NCBI GenBank assembly: GCA_914767715.1 | Contig: OU612066.1 | Coordinates: 18,326,283 to 18,390,282, forward strand | DNA from: Membranipora membranacea | Lineage: Eukaryota > Bryozoa > Gymnolaemata > Cheilostomatida > Membraniporidae | Reading direction: 5' to 3' | Length of the DNA: 64,000 nucleotides | Shown here: positions 1 to 11,689 of the stretch, one piece after another | Layout of the letters: each line of letters begins with the position of its first letter | Position numbering within the stretch: the first letter of the stretch is position 1 | The notes under the pieces: generated by a model | Database searches by the model: none | Seen by the model: the letters and a program-made list of their open reading frames with translations, nothing else | What the model was told of the DNA's origin: nothing | Translations under genes and position numbers: made by a program

Positions 1-480
1 CCTAGAAAACAATAAAATCAGGGGTTAATTCAGCAAGGCAAGTGTATTTTGATATTTACCAACCAGGTCCAGACCAGAAAAGATGGAAGCTGAACATTGT
101 AATAATTATTCTTATACACATTGGAGAATGACTAGAGCTAAAACTTTAAAACCTTATGGATTCAATCATCTTGCCAATATGAGTACAACTGTAAAAGTCA
201 GCAATGTGCCTTGCAGCTAGGATGATTGAAATGAAACAGGTTACCTTAATTCCAGTTCACAAAACAAGTTTCTCATTACTCTCTTGTCATTCAGATTGTG
301 TTTGATCACAGAGTTAGAGTTAAAACCTCCAACTCCTTGATTTGATACGTATTTGAGGGCTCTATACGTGGTTGGACATCATATTTGTTTGCCGATGATA
401 ATGGATATTTCAATGTTACATACTCCCTTATTTGTATGTCTGGTCACTCGAACACTCTTTTGAAGTGCTGGTATGCTTAC

Positions 481-2129
481 CTTAGGCAAGTAGTTGAACC
501 AAAACCAATCCTCTAGAGCAAATTTCCTGTTGGCTCCCACTATTCCAGCTCGTGCACATCGGAGCACTACTTTCGTAAATTTGTCATCCTGATAATAAAA
601 GACACATCAACATAAATTTTGCAACTTTAAATATTTGATAAGAGAGAACCAAAACAGAAAGTAGAGGTCATTTTTCTTAACATATTAGGTGTTATGTGCC
701 CTTTGAGCATGTCAGGATAACTTCAAATTTATAATTCAGTGGTGTTGATCATGTTAAGGCCAAAGATTTATATTGTAACAAGCTGGTCAATGTTAAGTCA
801 TTTATATTAAAAGTCAGTTATTTCTCACCTGTTTATCACCAATCAATATTGGAGACATAGCAGCTCTCTTCAAGCGAGACATGGCCCCTTCAGTACCTTT
901 TATAAATGTAGCTTCCTCATCTCCAGCTGCACACTTAACTGCTAGTTCTTGTAGCATTATCTGTAATATGAATAAAATAGGAGCATTGTCAATGGAACAA
1001 CTCAGTCAGGGGTCTTTCAATCAGAGTGTGACTGTGTGATGCACTCATTCAAATATCGCTCGTTTGGTCTTTCAAGTAGACAAATTTGTTCCCAAATCGC
1101 TCACTCAGAATGTATATAGTTTGTCAATGGGAGAGGGAGAGAGACCCTCGCAATTTTCATTTTACCTATGTTTATTTGTTCCATGATTTCTCATGATGGG
1201 GTATTTTATATATTGGCTATTCAGTCTGGTGACGAGGAAGTCTGGTGAGCTTTTTTCCCAAGAATGAATGGATAAATAAGGGATAGCTTTAAAAACACAA
1301 GATGGCTAAACTGGGACAGGAAAGCAATTCAATATTGAACACCTTTGAAATTATGAAGAAATTGTCATTCATTGTAGCTGAAGGATATGTTGTGTGGCGC
1401 TAGGCCTTTTAGTGATTCTGACACTCCATGCCGGATTCCACAGAGCATTTGACTTGTCAGCTCAGAATCGGTCAGCTGTAACAATGTGGAGGAAGTTGAT
1501 AATAAGTTGGTGGTATACCAAGTGCTGTTGTGGCCACTACTTATTCAGAGATTTAAGCGAGTGATCAATTAATCGACCATGAGTTTGCTAACGTCAATGT
1601 CTAGAATATCACATTAAACAGTCTTTGTGCAAGCAATTTAATTTTTTTTGTAATTACTGATATAGGATAACTTTGATGAAAAATAGTTTTGTGTTCACCT
1701 TCCAAAAATAACAGAAAAGTTTTGTATCCTGGATGTTGATATTTATGGTATAAAAATAAAGCTCTAATCAGTCATTTGAAAGTCAAAAGGAGTGAAAACA
1801 AATTTGTATTTCAAATACTCTTTTAAACATAAACTCGAAAAAAAATGATATGGATGGACAAGTACTGCAAACTGCTCAGGATTTAAGTAGCAAGAAAAGG
1901 ATTATTCAAACTTAATACATATTGTATTTCATGACAACTGAACTCTAATGTTGATAATGCCTAAGGAGTGGGATTATGACTGTAATAAAACAAAAGACTT
2001 CCTGCAAACTGAGAATCATACCTTGAAATTATCATAGAATACCAGTTTTTTGATAGAAACTTTAGCCGGACAGTTCATCTTCATAGTGTTCTGAATGCGT
2101 ATACGTCGTTTCACTGGATCAGGGTGATC
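481..2129 (-). CDS. Partial gene with an 'MNCPA' motif exon (CARF/FAR1-like?)
   Basis: Three in-phase exons read on the minus strand: 2129-2022 (36 codons), 960-829 (44 codons) and 588-481 (36 codons). Each begins after an AG (tttctag, attacag, attatcag) and ends at a GT donor (gtatga, gtgaga, gtaagc), and all junctions are phase 0, which is good evidence for real coding exons. The first exon has a basic stretch followed by MKMNCPAKVSIKKLVFYDNF, which resembles the segment ending the FAR1/CARF-type DNA-binding region of transposase-derived proteins; that match is by eye and weak. The second exon is rich in Ala/Lys/Glu, the third in aromatic residues (EDWFWFNYLPK). The gene is incomplete: no initiator is joined to it, and it either runs past the left window edge or, if the last donor is not used, reads on to a stop at 379. 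Function unknown. Confidence 0.5.
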
Positions 2130-3482
2130 CTAGAAAAGAAAAATCTCTTATCTTCATCAACTGTTGTTGTACAAGCAGCATGATTGAGGTGTTACTATCT
2201 GTAGTCATCTCTTTGTCAGAAAATATTTCACACATACACCTTTTGGAACAATAAATTAGTCAGATGCCGCAATAATCCAATTGATCACATCACAGTACAA
2301 AAGCTTCGATCTTCAATGCTACTCGTACTCTAGGGTATATTTCTACAACCAGACTCAAAGCTTTTTACCCTGATTTCATTCTACCCAGCTACTTTATTAC
2401 ACAAAACGTCTTTGGTAGAGTAAAAATGAATGGATGTAGCACACCAAACCTAGGTGATGCAGACCATGTAATTAAACCAGAATGTCAAACTTCACCTAGA
2501 ACAAAATTATTTTCATGACATTATTTTTGGCTGAAGATGGCTCCATCCATAACAGTTCTATTATTTAAAAAGATCAAACCAAATCTGGGGCTGATAAATA
2601 AAGGTGTTTCTATTATATGTTGTATTTACAAAATAAGATTAAATTTTCATAAGCAGGATTAGATTCCTTACACAAACATAGAACATATAAGTCAGGCAGC
2701 TTGGCAATTATATTTGCTGGTATGAATAGAAACAGAACAATATCATTGATAACACCCATGCCTGCACCAAAGGTACCAGAGACATGGGGATGTTTCATAC
2801 CCAATAAATAAAACAAACAGTGTCTCAGATGTTTTAGGTATCTTAGATGATAAACAATGCTCAAATTTAGATAGTGCAAAGCAATAAAAGCATCCACTCT
2901 TCAATAGAAAGATTATAACATCTGAAATATTCACATGTGTATGCCTTAAAACATCACTTATTGCTTGAATTTTGATTACTTTAGTGCATCATGGACAGTT
3001 ATGTCAGCCATGAACTTGCTCTTGGCATTCTCCAGATTACCAATCATTGCGAGACTGAGAGTGAAGTAGATTGCTCTACCTGTTTTAATATTAATTAATG
3101 CTATATCCTTTTACCTGTTTGGTGAGGGAATAGTGTTCCAAAAGATTATCGTAATTTTATCCAGCTTTTTTCACTTAGAAGATTGGTGTGCATATTCACA
3201 CAACCATCCACCCCTACCCCCATCATCCCAGTCAATTTTTCTTCCTATAGAAATATGAGAGCAAATTGGTTGCAGAGAATTTTGACTTTTCTTATTATTC
3301 TATTCACAGACAATCTACCAAAATCACATATTTCTTGACTGTTAGCAGTTAACTCAAGCTCTAGTTCCTACCGCCTAGGACTCCCATGTGATCTTTTAAT
3401 CACTATAAAATATTGCTCTCAGCCATTTACCACCCTATGCAATAAGTTGACCGAAATATTCAATCCAAGGTTGATTAAAAGG
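2130..3482. other. Non-coding stretch
   Basis: Probably intron of the minus-strand gene. It is AT-rich with only short frames lacking splice-consistent ends. Nothing else was recognised. Confidence 0.4.
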
Positions 3483-3727
3483 TTGATAAAATCAAATGTC
3501 TTGTCACATGCCACATTCTGAAATATGGGCGCCAAAATTCATTGCCCTAGTAGCGAGGCTGCAATATCTGTGCCAGGTTGCTCTCTGTTTGCAGGCAGGT
3601 CGGAGCACAGCACTGGGGGCCAACCAAACCCCAGTAGTCGATGGACCGCAGTGGTATTCGAGCCCTCAACCTTCAGCATCTGCATGCCAAAGGTGTGGTG
3701 CTCTAACCAACTGAGCCACCTCCTACT
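3483..3727 (-). mobile_element. tRNA-derived SINE
   Basis: On the minus strand the 5' end reads as a tRNA-like head. A good A box (TGGCTCAGTTGG) is at 3718-3707 and a near-consensus B box (GGCTCGAATACC) at 3664-3653, the correct spacing for an internal RNA polymerase III promoter. It is followed by an unrelated body with GTGCTCCGACCTGCCTGC and a 3' end near GACAAGACATTTGATTTTAT. A second, 5'-truncated copy of the body is at about 41.24-41.41 kb on the other strand. It sits in an intron or intergenic stretch. Clear target-site duplications were not found. Confidence 0.8.
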
Positions 3728-4360
3728 CAAAGTATCAAACACAGTAGGAATCGGATATGATGTCCCTCAAATGATATTGTTAATCAAAGTTTCCTGCTTG
3801 TTAGTTTTTTTTCCGAAAAGGGCTGGAATCTCTAAAAACTGCCTCCATATTGAAAAAAAAAAAGATTTTCTGGGAGAGGCCCTTACCCCCTAGGATGAAG
3901 GCACCCGTCCCGCCTGGCTCTACCACTTGAAAACCAATGGATACAGACCTGGATATTCCCTATTCTGTACCTCAAGTAAAACTTGTCCAAAAAGTGGTGC
4001 GGCCAATTGGTATGCTCCCGAACAAAAAGAGGCCAAAGCAGAAAAAAGGTTTGAAAATGCCCTCAGCTCATCCATGACACCCATTTTTTTTGCCTCTAAC
4101 CCATCTCTATAGCTTCGCTAGGGAAATAATAATTATGAAAAGCCCATTATGAAGGACTTGCCATAACTCAGTTAGCTGTCACAATCCAATCAGGTTACTT
4201 ACATTGCATTGAGATTATTTTGTTGCATCGCTCTGCTTAAACCCTATCCCCCTCCTTGGAAATTGATATCATGCTGTGGATGGGCACACCACAGAAACCA
4301 ACAACACCTTTCACAGCATATGACTACAAATTCAAACTCGATACAGTAGGATTCACTCAC

Positions 4361-4586
4361 CAGCTTCCATATAATCTTCCAAACTGTCACCAAACGATTT
4401 CTCCTGAGAAAATATAAAGAACTGAAGCTGATGTTCTGTCTCGTGCTGCCTTAGATGGTCTCTTGCTAACGTCTCATTAGTATGATATGATACTAAATCC
4501 ATTATGGCAGTCAGTCCAACACAAAATCCAATGCTTTTGCGGCAGCTTATGTCGCAGTTAAGAATGGGTTTGTCTCTCTTTATCAT
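4361..4586 (-). CDS. Possible upstream or first exon of the minus-strand gene
   Basis: An open frame starts at ATG 4586-4584 and runs about 75 codons to a strong donor (GCTG followed by gtgagtg). It contains two early cysteines, a His/Glu-rich middle and ends with SFGDSLEDYMEAG. It lies on the same strand and upstream of the three-exon gene at 481-2129. It ends in phase 1, whereas the next recognised exon needs phase 0, so the two cannot be joined directly; an unseen exon would be needed, or this frame is chance. No family recognised. Confidence 0.25.
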
Positions 4587-4645
4587 ATACTAATAGGTAC
4601 TAGGAAAATAAAAATGAATGTTCACTCTTGAAGAGCTTAATTACA

Positions 4646-4772
4646 AATGACATAGAATACAATTTACAACACACCGATGGAGTGAAAGTGAAAGCACTAC
4701 ATGTGAGCAGGGATGTGCTTTCACTTTACCTTTAAATCTGTACTTGACCTATATTTTGAATTCTATGTCATT
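4646..4772. repeat. Small inverted-repeat element (MITE-like)
   Basis: The outer arms are inverted copies (AATGACATAGAAT at 4646 and its complement ending at 4772). A second pair of inner arms (GTGAAAGCAC against GTGCTTTCAC) surrounds a short loop. The whole is about 127 bp and could fold into a hairpin. It lies just upstream of the possible exon at 4361-4586. It may be a short non-autonomous DNA element or a foldback; no second copy was found in the window. Confidence 0.5.
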
Positions 4773-6698
4773 CAGCATGCACCTTTACCAGGTTGATTCG
4801 GTTTCTCTTTGGTCCCGCAGTGCTGACTTTTTGACATAATTTCTCTGTACAGAAGTTTAATTGAGGAGCTCCTCACTTGTTTTGAAACCATTTGAAGAGT
4901 TGCTGTAGTCAATCTGTCATAAGGTCAGCAATAAATCTTGTACAAGTGAGGGAAACTCAACTGTGAATAGTAGACTAGATGTTCAATCAGTGACTGGAGC
5001 TGCGGAAGAAAAAGGACTAACTCACTGCTCAGTCTACTCAATGGTCTACTGTTACTCTACCCAAGGAGTTGCTCCTCTACCTACTCCCGACTTGACTGGG
5101 CAAGAGTTGACAACAAAGACAGACAAGACTGTCCAGACCATAATAATTAGGAATTTTTTATATTATTTAGGTTATATTTATTGCATGAATACCAACCCTA
5201 CTAGTACTATTACCAATACACTTATAGTTGAGTTGCATGCCATGTACTTGTAGTCACTATTCAACCAAGGAGTAAAGTCTTTTACTCCTTTCTCCAACCC
5301 AGAGGGAATCTACACCACCACGGGTACCCAGGCTGTTTCCTTTTTTTTAATTTCAATAGTATATTTATATTGTTATTAGATATATTGGGCAGCAATGACT
5401 GAGAATTAACCCCCAAATTATTACCTTTATGTAAAGCCTGTAAATTGAAGAGAATGATGCCATTAGAAAGACATAGATATAGGTCTGCCTTATTGCCATC
5501 AAAATCATTTGGCTGTATTGAGATACATTTATTAGGCCATGTTGCCAATGCCAGGCCCTTTGAAAACTGAAAGCATTCAAAAGTGTGGCAGTGAGCAAGG
5601 AGTTGGGTACTCCTCGCTGTAAGCGCTACCAGTTTTTGTAGAACCAAATAAAAGCCCTCTTTCTTGTACAGCACTCACCCGTAATTTTTGCTGGTCACAT
5701 CAGCTGTCAAAGTGTGTTCTTTTCCACTTACATTGACACACATTACACCAAGCCTCGAGAATGGCATACTTCCGAATTCACTGGTCTTTGTTGGCTGTCG
5801 AAGTACTATTGCTACCAGATATTAGTTGCATAAATATATTTTATAGGTAGCTGTTTTCACAATACTTGCTGAACCAGGTATTTTAATACTCTGTATCATG
5901 TAGCCTATTAGATTGGCACAATGTATATAAGAGTTGAGGGCGATGTAAAGCCTAGTTATTTCAAGGGTTCAAGTTATTTTCCTGTCCAAATTATCATTGC
6001 ATATTTCTCGGCAAAAATAGCAGAGCCTGCTAGCAGTATTTCTGTATAATCATGTATTAGCTGCGTTTCTCAGTGTTGTTGTAATATTTGTTAGTGCAAG
6101 AATACACTTGGGGCACTGAATGTTGAATAAGGCGATTATTTGAGTTTTTAAAATAATTTATTCAGACCTTTTGATCTTTATCAGATCTTGTGGGAACTGG
6201 TATTAAGTTGATGGTGAATTAGTGGCAATTATAATCACTATCACATCCCAGTTCCATCAACTTTCGTTGTTATTGTAATACTTGGGCACTGTAGATGTAC
6301 TGAAATTCTCGTTTCCAGACCCCACTTTCTTTCAAATGCTGTTAGCCTGGGCCCTAACCGGTTTAAAAATGTGCTGCCCTTCAAAGCCTTGTTGTATAAG
6401 AACAGACTGTAAAGGTGTCTGGTTCGATAGTGAAGCTGGTCCTTCATAGCACCCCAACGTGACTGTCTGGGGACATATTTGCCCAAATTTTAAGTCAAAT
6501 TTGGTTATTATGTAATTTTGTCTGAGCTCAGCTATGAGTAGATTGCAAAACCCGTAATGTTTCCCCCTCCATAAGTTCAAGAGTGTAATAGTCGAGTCCT
6601 CAAACTTCAGACCCATGATTTCTTGAGCCATAATGCAAAGTTTCTCTATCTTTCTCTTTCTTGTAGACTAGAATAAGGATATTCAATAACTGGTAAAG
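4773..6698. other. Intergenic region between divergent genes
   Basis: No convincing exon. A perfect short hairpin (AAGGAGTAAA, 3-nt loop, TTTTACTCCTT) lies at 5267-5290. Minus-strand open frames at 5282-5674 and 6332-6631 lack supporting splice or family evidence. A pyrimidine-rich tract ending in ttcttgtag at about 6666 could be a 5'-UTR intron acceptor for the membrane-protein gene that follows. Confidence 0.4.
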
Positions 6699-9600
6699 AT
6701 GCCTCCTAAAGCCGCTAAACCACCGATCAAGTTCAATGGAGCTTACTGCTGCTCTCATAATCTTCTCATCATGAAAGTTCTAGAAGTGGTAAGTTTGTGA
6801 CTTCTGGTATACGTAGATCTACATTGTTGGACTGAGTTTGCGGCCATCTTATGTTTATCTAGGATAATGTGTAATGGGTTAGAGTCTTGTAACGCTCTTT
6901 GAGTCATTTTTTGATTTGAAGTGATTCACTCAGGAATGTGCACTTGTGCCAGATTTGATAAATTGCCGTGTTAGATGTTCATCTGGCGTTTTCAGCAGGC
7001 TCTGCCAAGTTGATGACCTAATCATATCCCTGTAACTCCTACAAAAGCACAAACACATCATTGTGAAGGTAGATGTTCTGTGAAACAACTCAATTATAGA
7101 TTTAATAACTAGAATGCAAGAGGGTGAATGAACCAAGTCTCCGACAAGCATTGCCCTACTTCAGTTCGGCAATTAATCCACAAATTGTTTTCATAACTTG
7201 ATCGAACTAGGTTCAAATATCAGCATTCCGCAAACATTTCATGTTCTCATGTTTCCTATTTCAATGTAGGCCTGCTACAGACTAACCTAATCCTAAGACT
7301 ATAAATGATAGAACTTGACAGCAGCTATCCAGTGTGTGTGTGTCTGTTTTTTACATCAAATCTTTGTATGTTAAGCCTGGACATTCTTTTATAAAGATGC
7401 CAGTCTTTGGAATGAAGTGCTGGTAGTTGTGACAGACTACATGATTATAAGCATACACAAGGCTCACTCACAACTACACTGCAAACTCTCGCGCTTTAGA
7501 TTCTAAAAAAAAACAGTTAAAGTACTTCTGCGTTTCAATCCTTGTGCCTGGAGGATAGCAGAGAAGTTCCGCAAAATTCGCATTGTTTAACTTGCCTCAT
7601 GATAAATATTCAGAGCACTGTGCCACTTTTTAATTGACTGAGGAACCAGCAACTCACTGCTTACTTAGAATTTGGGTTTATTTACAGGTTGGCTTAATTT
7701 TGGGATTGACTGCAATGTAAAATAGCCAGAGGGCAACATATTGATATAACATAAAACTCTGATAAGGTGATGGTTAGATGTTCAATGAGTGTGAGGACTA
7801 AATAGGTCAATCAATGATATATGTGAATTGTCACAGCTAATCTAAGACTCGTGAGGAAAACTTAGGCTCCGCTGGTGTGGTTTTCATTGGTTATGAATCA
7901 TTTGTTTAACATGGTTTGTTTGTATACGAGTGAGTCATATCATAACTACAGTGCGATGCAATTAGTCTTGAACAACACATCAATTCAATAGCAATAACAT
8001 GATAACACCTGAATGATGAACCATTGACAAAGAGAGCTTTTTGTGATTTTTTTAGTCTTCATCGGAGCACTCTGCCTTATCAAGTATACTAAATCCTTTA
8101 CGGCGTTTCCATATGACTTCACTTCATCAATCGATGACCCATATCCTATATAAGAGTACAGTATCATAGCATTAGGAAAATCTATTATGCGGTATAATCA
8201 AATCTACTTTAGGAATCAATGAAGGGAAAAGTTCAGAGCAATCGAGCAGGCATTGTTCATGGCTGAAATCTCTGAGTTTTTCCAAATAAAAGTCTCTGTC
8301 TTCAAATTATTTATGACTGCAAAATCATAGCGACATTCTAACACATACACCAAATCATTAGTGAAATCAATGAATTAAACCTCATTTAGGTTTAGTTCAT
8401 TGGTGAAATCACCCAACCTGTTTTTTAGACTACAAGCCTTTATGGACTGTACACATTAGAACGCAGAGAGGTTTTGTCCCAATGGGAATTTCATTCTTTG
8501 TCTCAAAATCACTCTGGAACTGGTCTGAGTAGCTAAGGTTTGGTTTAATTTTTATTCAATTAGTTCTCTGACTAGCTCAACAACGCTCTGAATAATCCAA
8601 GGATCGATAACGAGTTGTTGAGTAACAGCACCGGTGTATCTTTTAATTACCAAGTAATAGCTTTTGATTTTCCTGCCAATCCTTGTTATAAACAACAATT
8701 ACGTTGTACCCTCAAACATGACTCAAGGGTTTTTACTTTACAGAGCGTTGATCCCTCATAAAGCTGACTTGGCTATCATTGCAAATCATTCTCATCCAAT
8801 TTCCTATGATACACATATAGATCCTGCCTCATCGTACTGATAAGTATAGGGGATGCCTATTTGATGGTCTTTAATCACACAGGGGGGATCTTGCATCAAG
8901 ATTCATCAGTTCACAACACTCAGTTTTTATGAAGAACTGGTGGGTAGGGCCTAAAATAAAGTTGACTGTCAGTACATACTCATTCTTCAAGCCGTGTGCA
9001 GTTAGAATCAAAACAAAAAAATTCAGCGATGTTTGAGGACAACATATCAACCACCTGTTCCTGTAGTGTATGAATGGTGGGTGGCATATGGATAGGCAAT
9101 ATTGGTGTTCGGTTTTAATTTTGTTACATTAACTAATTCATTGTAGGCGTGTTTGGTAGTGGCAGTAGCACTAGCATCACAGTATACTGGACCTTCAACT
9201 ATAGTCTACATACAGATAGCAGGTGCTCTTGGAGTTGTCACTTGTATATCATGGATGTTTCTGTTCTGTATAAATGCCAATGCTAGATTCCCTGATTTCT
9301 TCCCTGTTCTGGTGAGTACTTTATCATTTGTGAAAGATCTTGAATCATCTATATTAAGTGACATGAGGCAGTAGGGGAGTATGCTTGTCATCAAACACCG
9401 CTCAACGCCAGGCATTAATCATTAGTCGAAAAATGCCTCAACCAGTCCTGATAACACAACCGGTCCTAGTCTTGTATGATGGGGCAATTTAATATGCATT
9501 TAGAGTTGTCACCCCTTCTGGGTATTCAAGTAAAGTGCTCCAAACTGTATTATATGTGGTGTGATAGTAAGGTGAAAAGTGAAGGCTATGTGGCGCAACC

Positions 9601-10473
9601 ATGTAGTCATGTGACACATGGTATGACACAAGTTCTATGAAAGCCTCCTTGATGTTATTCAACATAAATTGCACAAAAGTGATAGTTTTTGTTCATGATA
9701 CTATGTGTATAGGGAATGTTTCTATTTGTAGATGTTTGTGTATCACTTTGTCATGGCTCTACTGTCTATCGGGATATGTGTATGTTGTGGTATGCTATGG
9801 CCTCAGTTCAAAATCTCAGTATATCCACAATTCGCAGTCTCAACAGTAAGTCAGCGATAAGTATTTTAGGAGTCATAAGTCATGGGGAAGTTACTCTGTT
9901 CGGATGCAACTTCCAATGTATCTTATCCCTTTGGAAATGGAATACATTACATATGAACATCCTTGTATCGGGAACCATGGCTACAACTGTTATATAGGCT
10001 GTACATGTTTTGTTGTGATTGTGCCAGTCAAACTGCTATTGTTTGACATAGTAGTGTCATGATAAATCTCTAGACAGCAGCTGTGCTGAACAATAGTTAT
10101 GAATATCAGATCATCTGGCCTGTTTCTTTTTTGTCTGACGGATGAGGGTCGGGATCAGTGAATATCGAATTGGGGACAAGACCATTATGACAATAAGACA
10201 GTGATGTGTAAATCCTGCGTTAGTTGTCCCCACATTGTACTGGATAGGAGTTCCAGAATTTGAAGTTTTATCAAAGATATAAAACCTTATTGGCCAGTAT
10301 ACATCCTACCATAACGACTACAGCAATTTGTTCTTTCATTTTAGATTACCTCGTTCATAGCTTCGGTGATGTTCTTGGTGGACGCCATGTTGAATCTGCT
10401 GTGGTGGAGAAATGCTGTTCCAGAGATCATGACCTGTCCCTGCTCTCCATGGAAATATGAGATGACTATCTAA
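6699..10473 (+). CDS. Small multipass membrane protein, MARVEL/CMTM-like
   Basis: Three exons, all phase 0: 6699-6788 (30 codons, donor gtaagt), 9147-9311 (55 codons, acceptor ttgtag, donor gtgagt) and 10345-10473 (42 codons plus TAA, acceptor ttttag). The 127-residue product starts MPPKAAKPPIKFNG. It has three hydrophobic helices at about residues 22-43, 51-72 and 84-108. A short loop carries NANARFP between helices 2 and 3, and the C-tail is cysteine-rich (TCPCSPW). Small size, helix spacing and very short termini suit a MARVEL-domain protein of the CMTM/MAL kind, which act in membrane apposition and vesicle traffic, but that family normally has four helices. Helix 4 is missing here, so the model may be short of an exon or the protein may be truncated. 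The initiator is the first ATG after a pyrimidine-AG tract. Confidence 0.7.
6789..9146 (+). other. Intron 1 of the membrane-protein gene
   Basis: 2.36 kb bounded by gtaagt and ttgtag. AT-rich, with short chance frames only. No repeat family recognised. Confidence 0.6.
9312..10344 (+). other. Intron 2 of the membrane-protein gene
   Basis: 1.03 kb bounded by gtgagt and ttttag. No further exon with matching phase was found inside, so the missing fourth helix is not explained by it. Confidence 0.55.
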
Positions 10474-11689
10474 ATGCCAGCGGTGTATGAATTACATAGA
10501 ACATTTCAAACAGTTATCCCCCTGACTGGTGTGATAACACAACTCATATTATTTGTGGATTGGGTGCCATTAAAAGTGTCTAGCTTTTACCACAGGACTG
10601 GGAAATTATCAAGTGGTGCTTTAGGTTATATGTGAGTGGGCGTTTAACTGATGGAGATGCAGGTATCAGTAAGACTGTTTCATGCTTTTTAAATTAGATC
10701 TGTAGTTGATAATACTTAGGCACATTAACATCTGATTGTTTCCATACTGTAACTCAAGTCCTTATGTTCTATCATAAGAGTTCGAGCTTGCGCTCCTTTA
10801 TATCATCTAAAAAACTTCAAATTCCCACTGTCTACTGAGATATTCTTACTCTCAGACAAATTAGTAGAAACCGATGCAGTAAATTGAATTTGGAGCTATG
10901 TACTCTCAGACTTAGTAGTAAAAGTAGAAGTCTCAAACCTTGCTCTGGTCATATCATCTCGACCGTGTAGACTTACACAGTTATGTTCAGCACTCTCACT
11001 TTTATAGTTTGATCATAATATGCTGATGTTCGCGATGTTTTGATGTGGTGCACCAGTGACCCTCTTCTTTCACTAGCCAATATATGTTTGAAGAATTTGA
11101 TATTATTATTATTACTGCCCAACATTGTTAACTGCTGAGATGATGGCCTAGATTTTACTGAGTGATTTGGTAATGTTTTTGTAAAAACCTTTCTACCATC
11201 TTGGTTTTATGTTTTGTAAGTCAATTTGTACCGTGTATGTATGTATATGATTTATTGCTAGTCAAATATGCCTGATTTTCTATGCTATGTCTTCAGTCTA
11301 GTGCTCAATTATTATTTTTTCTTATGGCATTATCGTCTCAGTCAAACTCTCCTTTCTGAAAGCTCAAACAATCTTTTCCAGGTATGAGTTTCCAGTTGCT
11401 AGCAAAGTCTTTGTCTTAGTTTAAACCGACCTTCAACCATGAATGTTTGCGTTTGTATTCTGAACCATTGCGGAGAAGGGTCGTTGACTGATATATTTTG
11501 CCTGATTACCATGCTGTCCGATTGTCCTTTAGCTTTATTCTATAGCAATAAATAATTGTAAATGCGATTAGATTGTTCATCTTTATGTATTTTTTACTTT
11601 TTGTTCCACTATTCAGACGTATGCACTGTTGTAAAATCAGCATATTAAACTAAATACAGCAATATTTAATCAACTAAATATTCGACCAG
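10474..11689 (+). terminator. 3' UTR and poly(A) signal of the membrane-protein gene
   Basis: AT-rich 3' region with an AATAAA at 11547-11552, the best poly(A) signal before the tandem array begins. No coding exon seen. Confidence 0.45.

Noticed and set aside
4963-5253. 96-codon plus-strand frame
   Set aside because: Composition is like the surrounding non-coding DNA and it has no splice or promoter support.
5282-5674. 130-codon minus-strand open frame
   Set aside because: Low-complexity end, no splice-consistent boundaries and no family resemblance; long frames of this size occur by chance in the region.
6332-6631. 99-codon minus-strand frame divergent from the membrane-protein gene
   Set aside because: No homologous family recognised and no supporting signals; kept only as part of the intergenic description.
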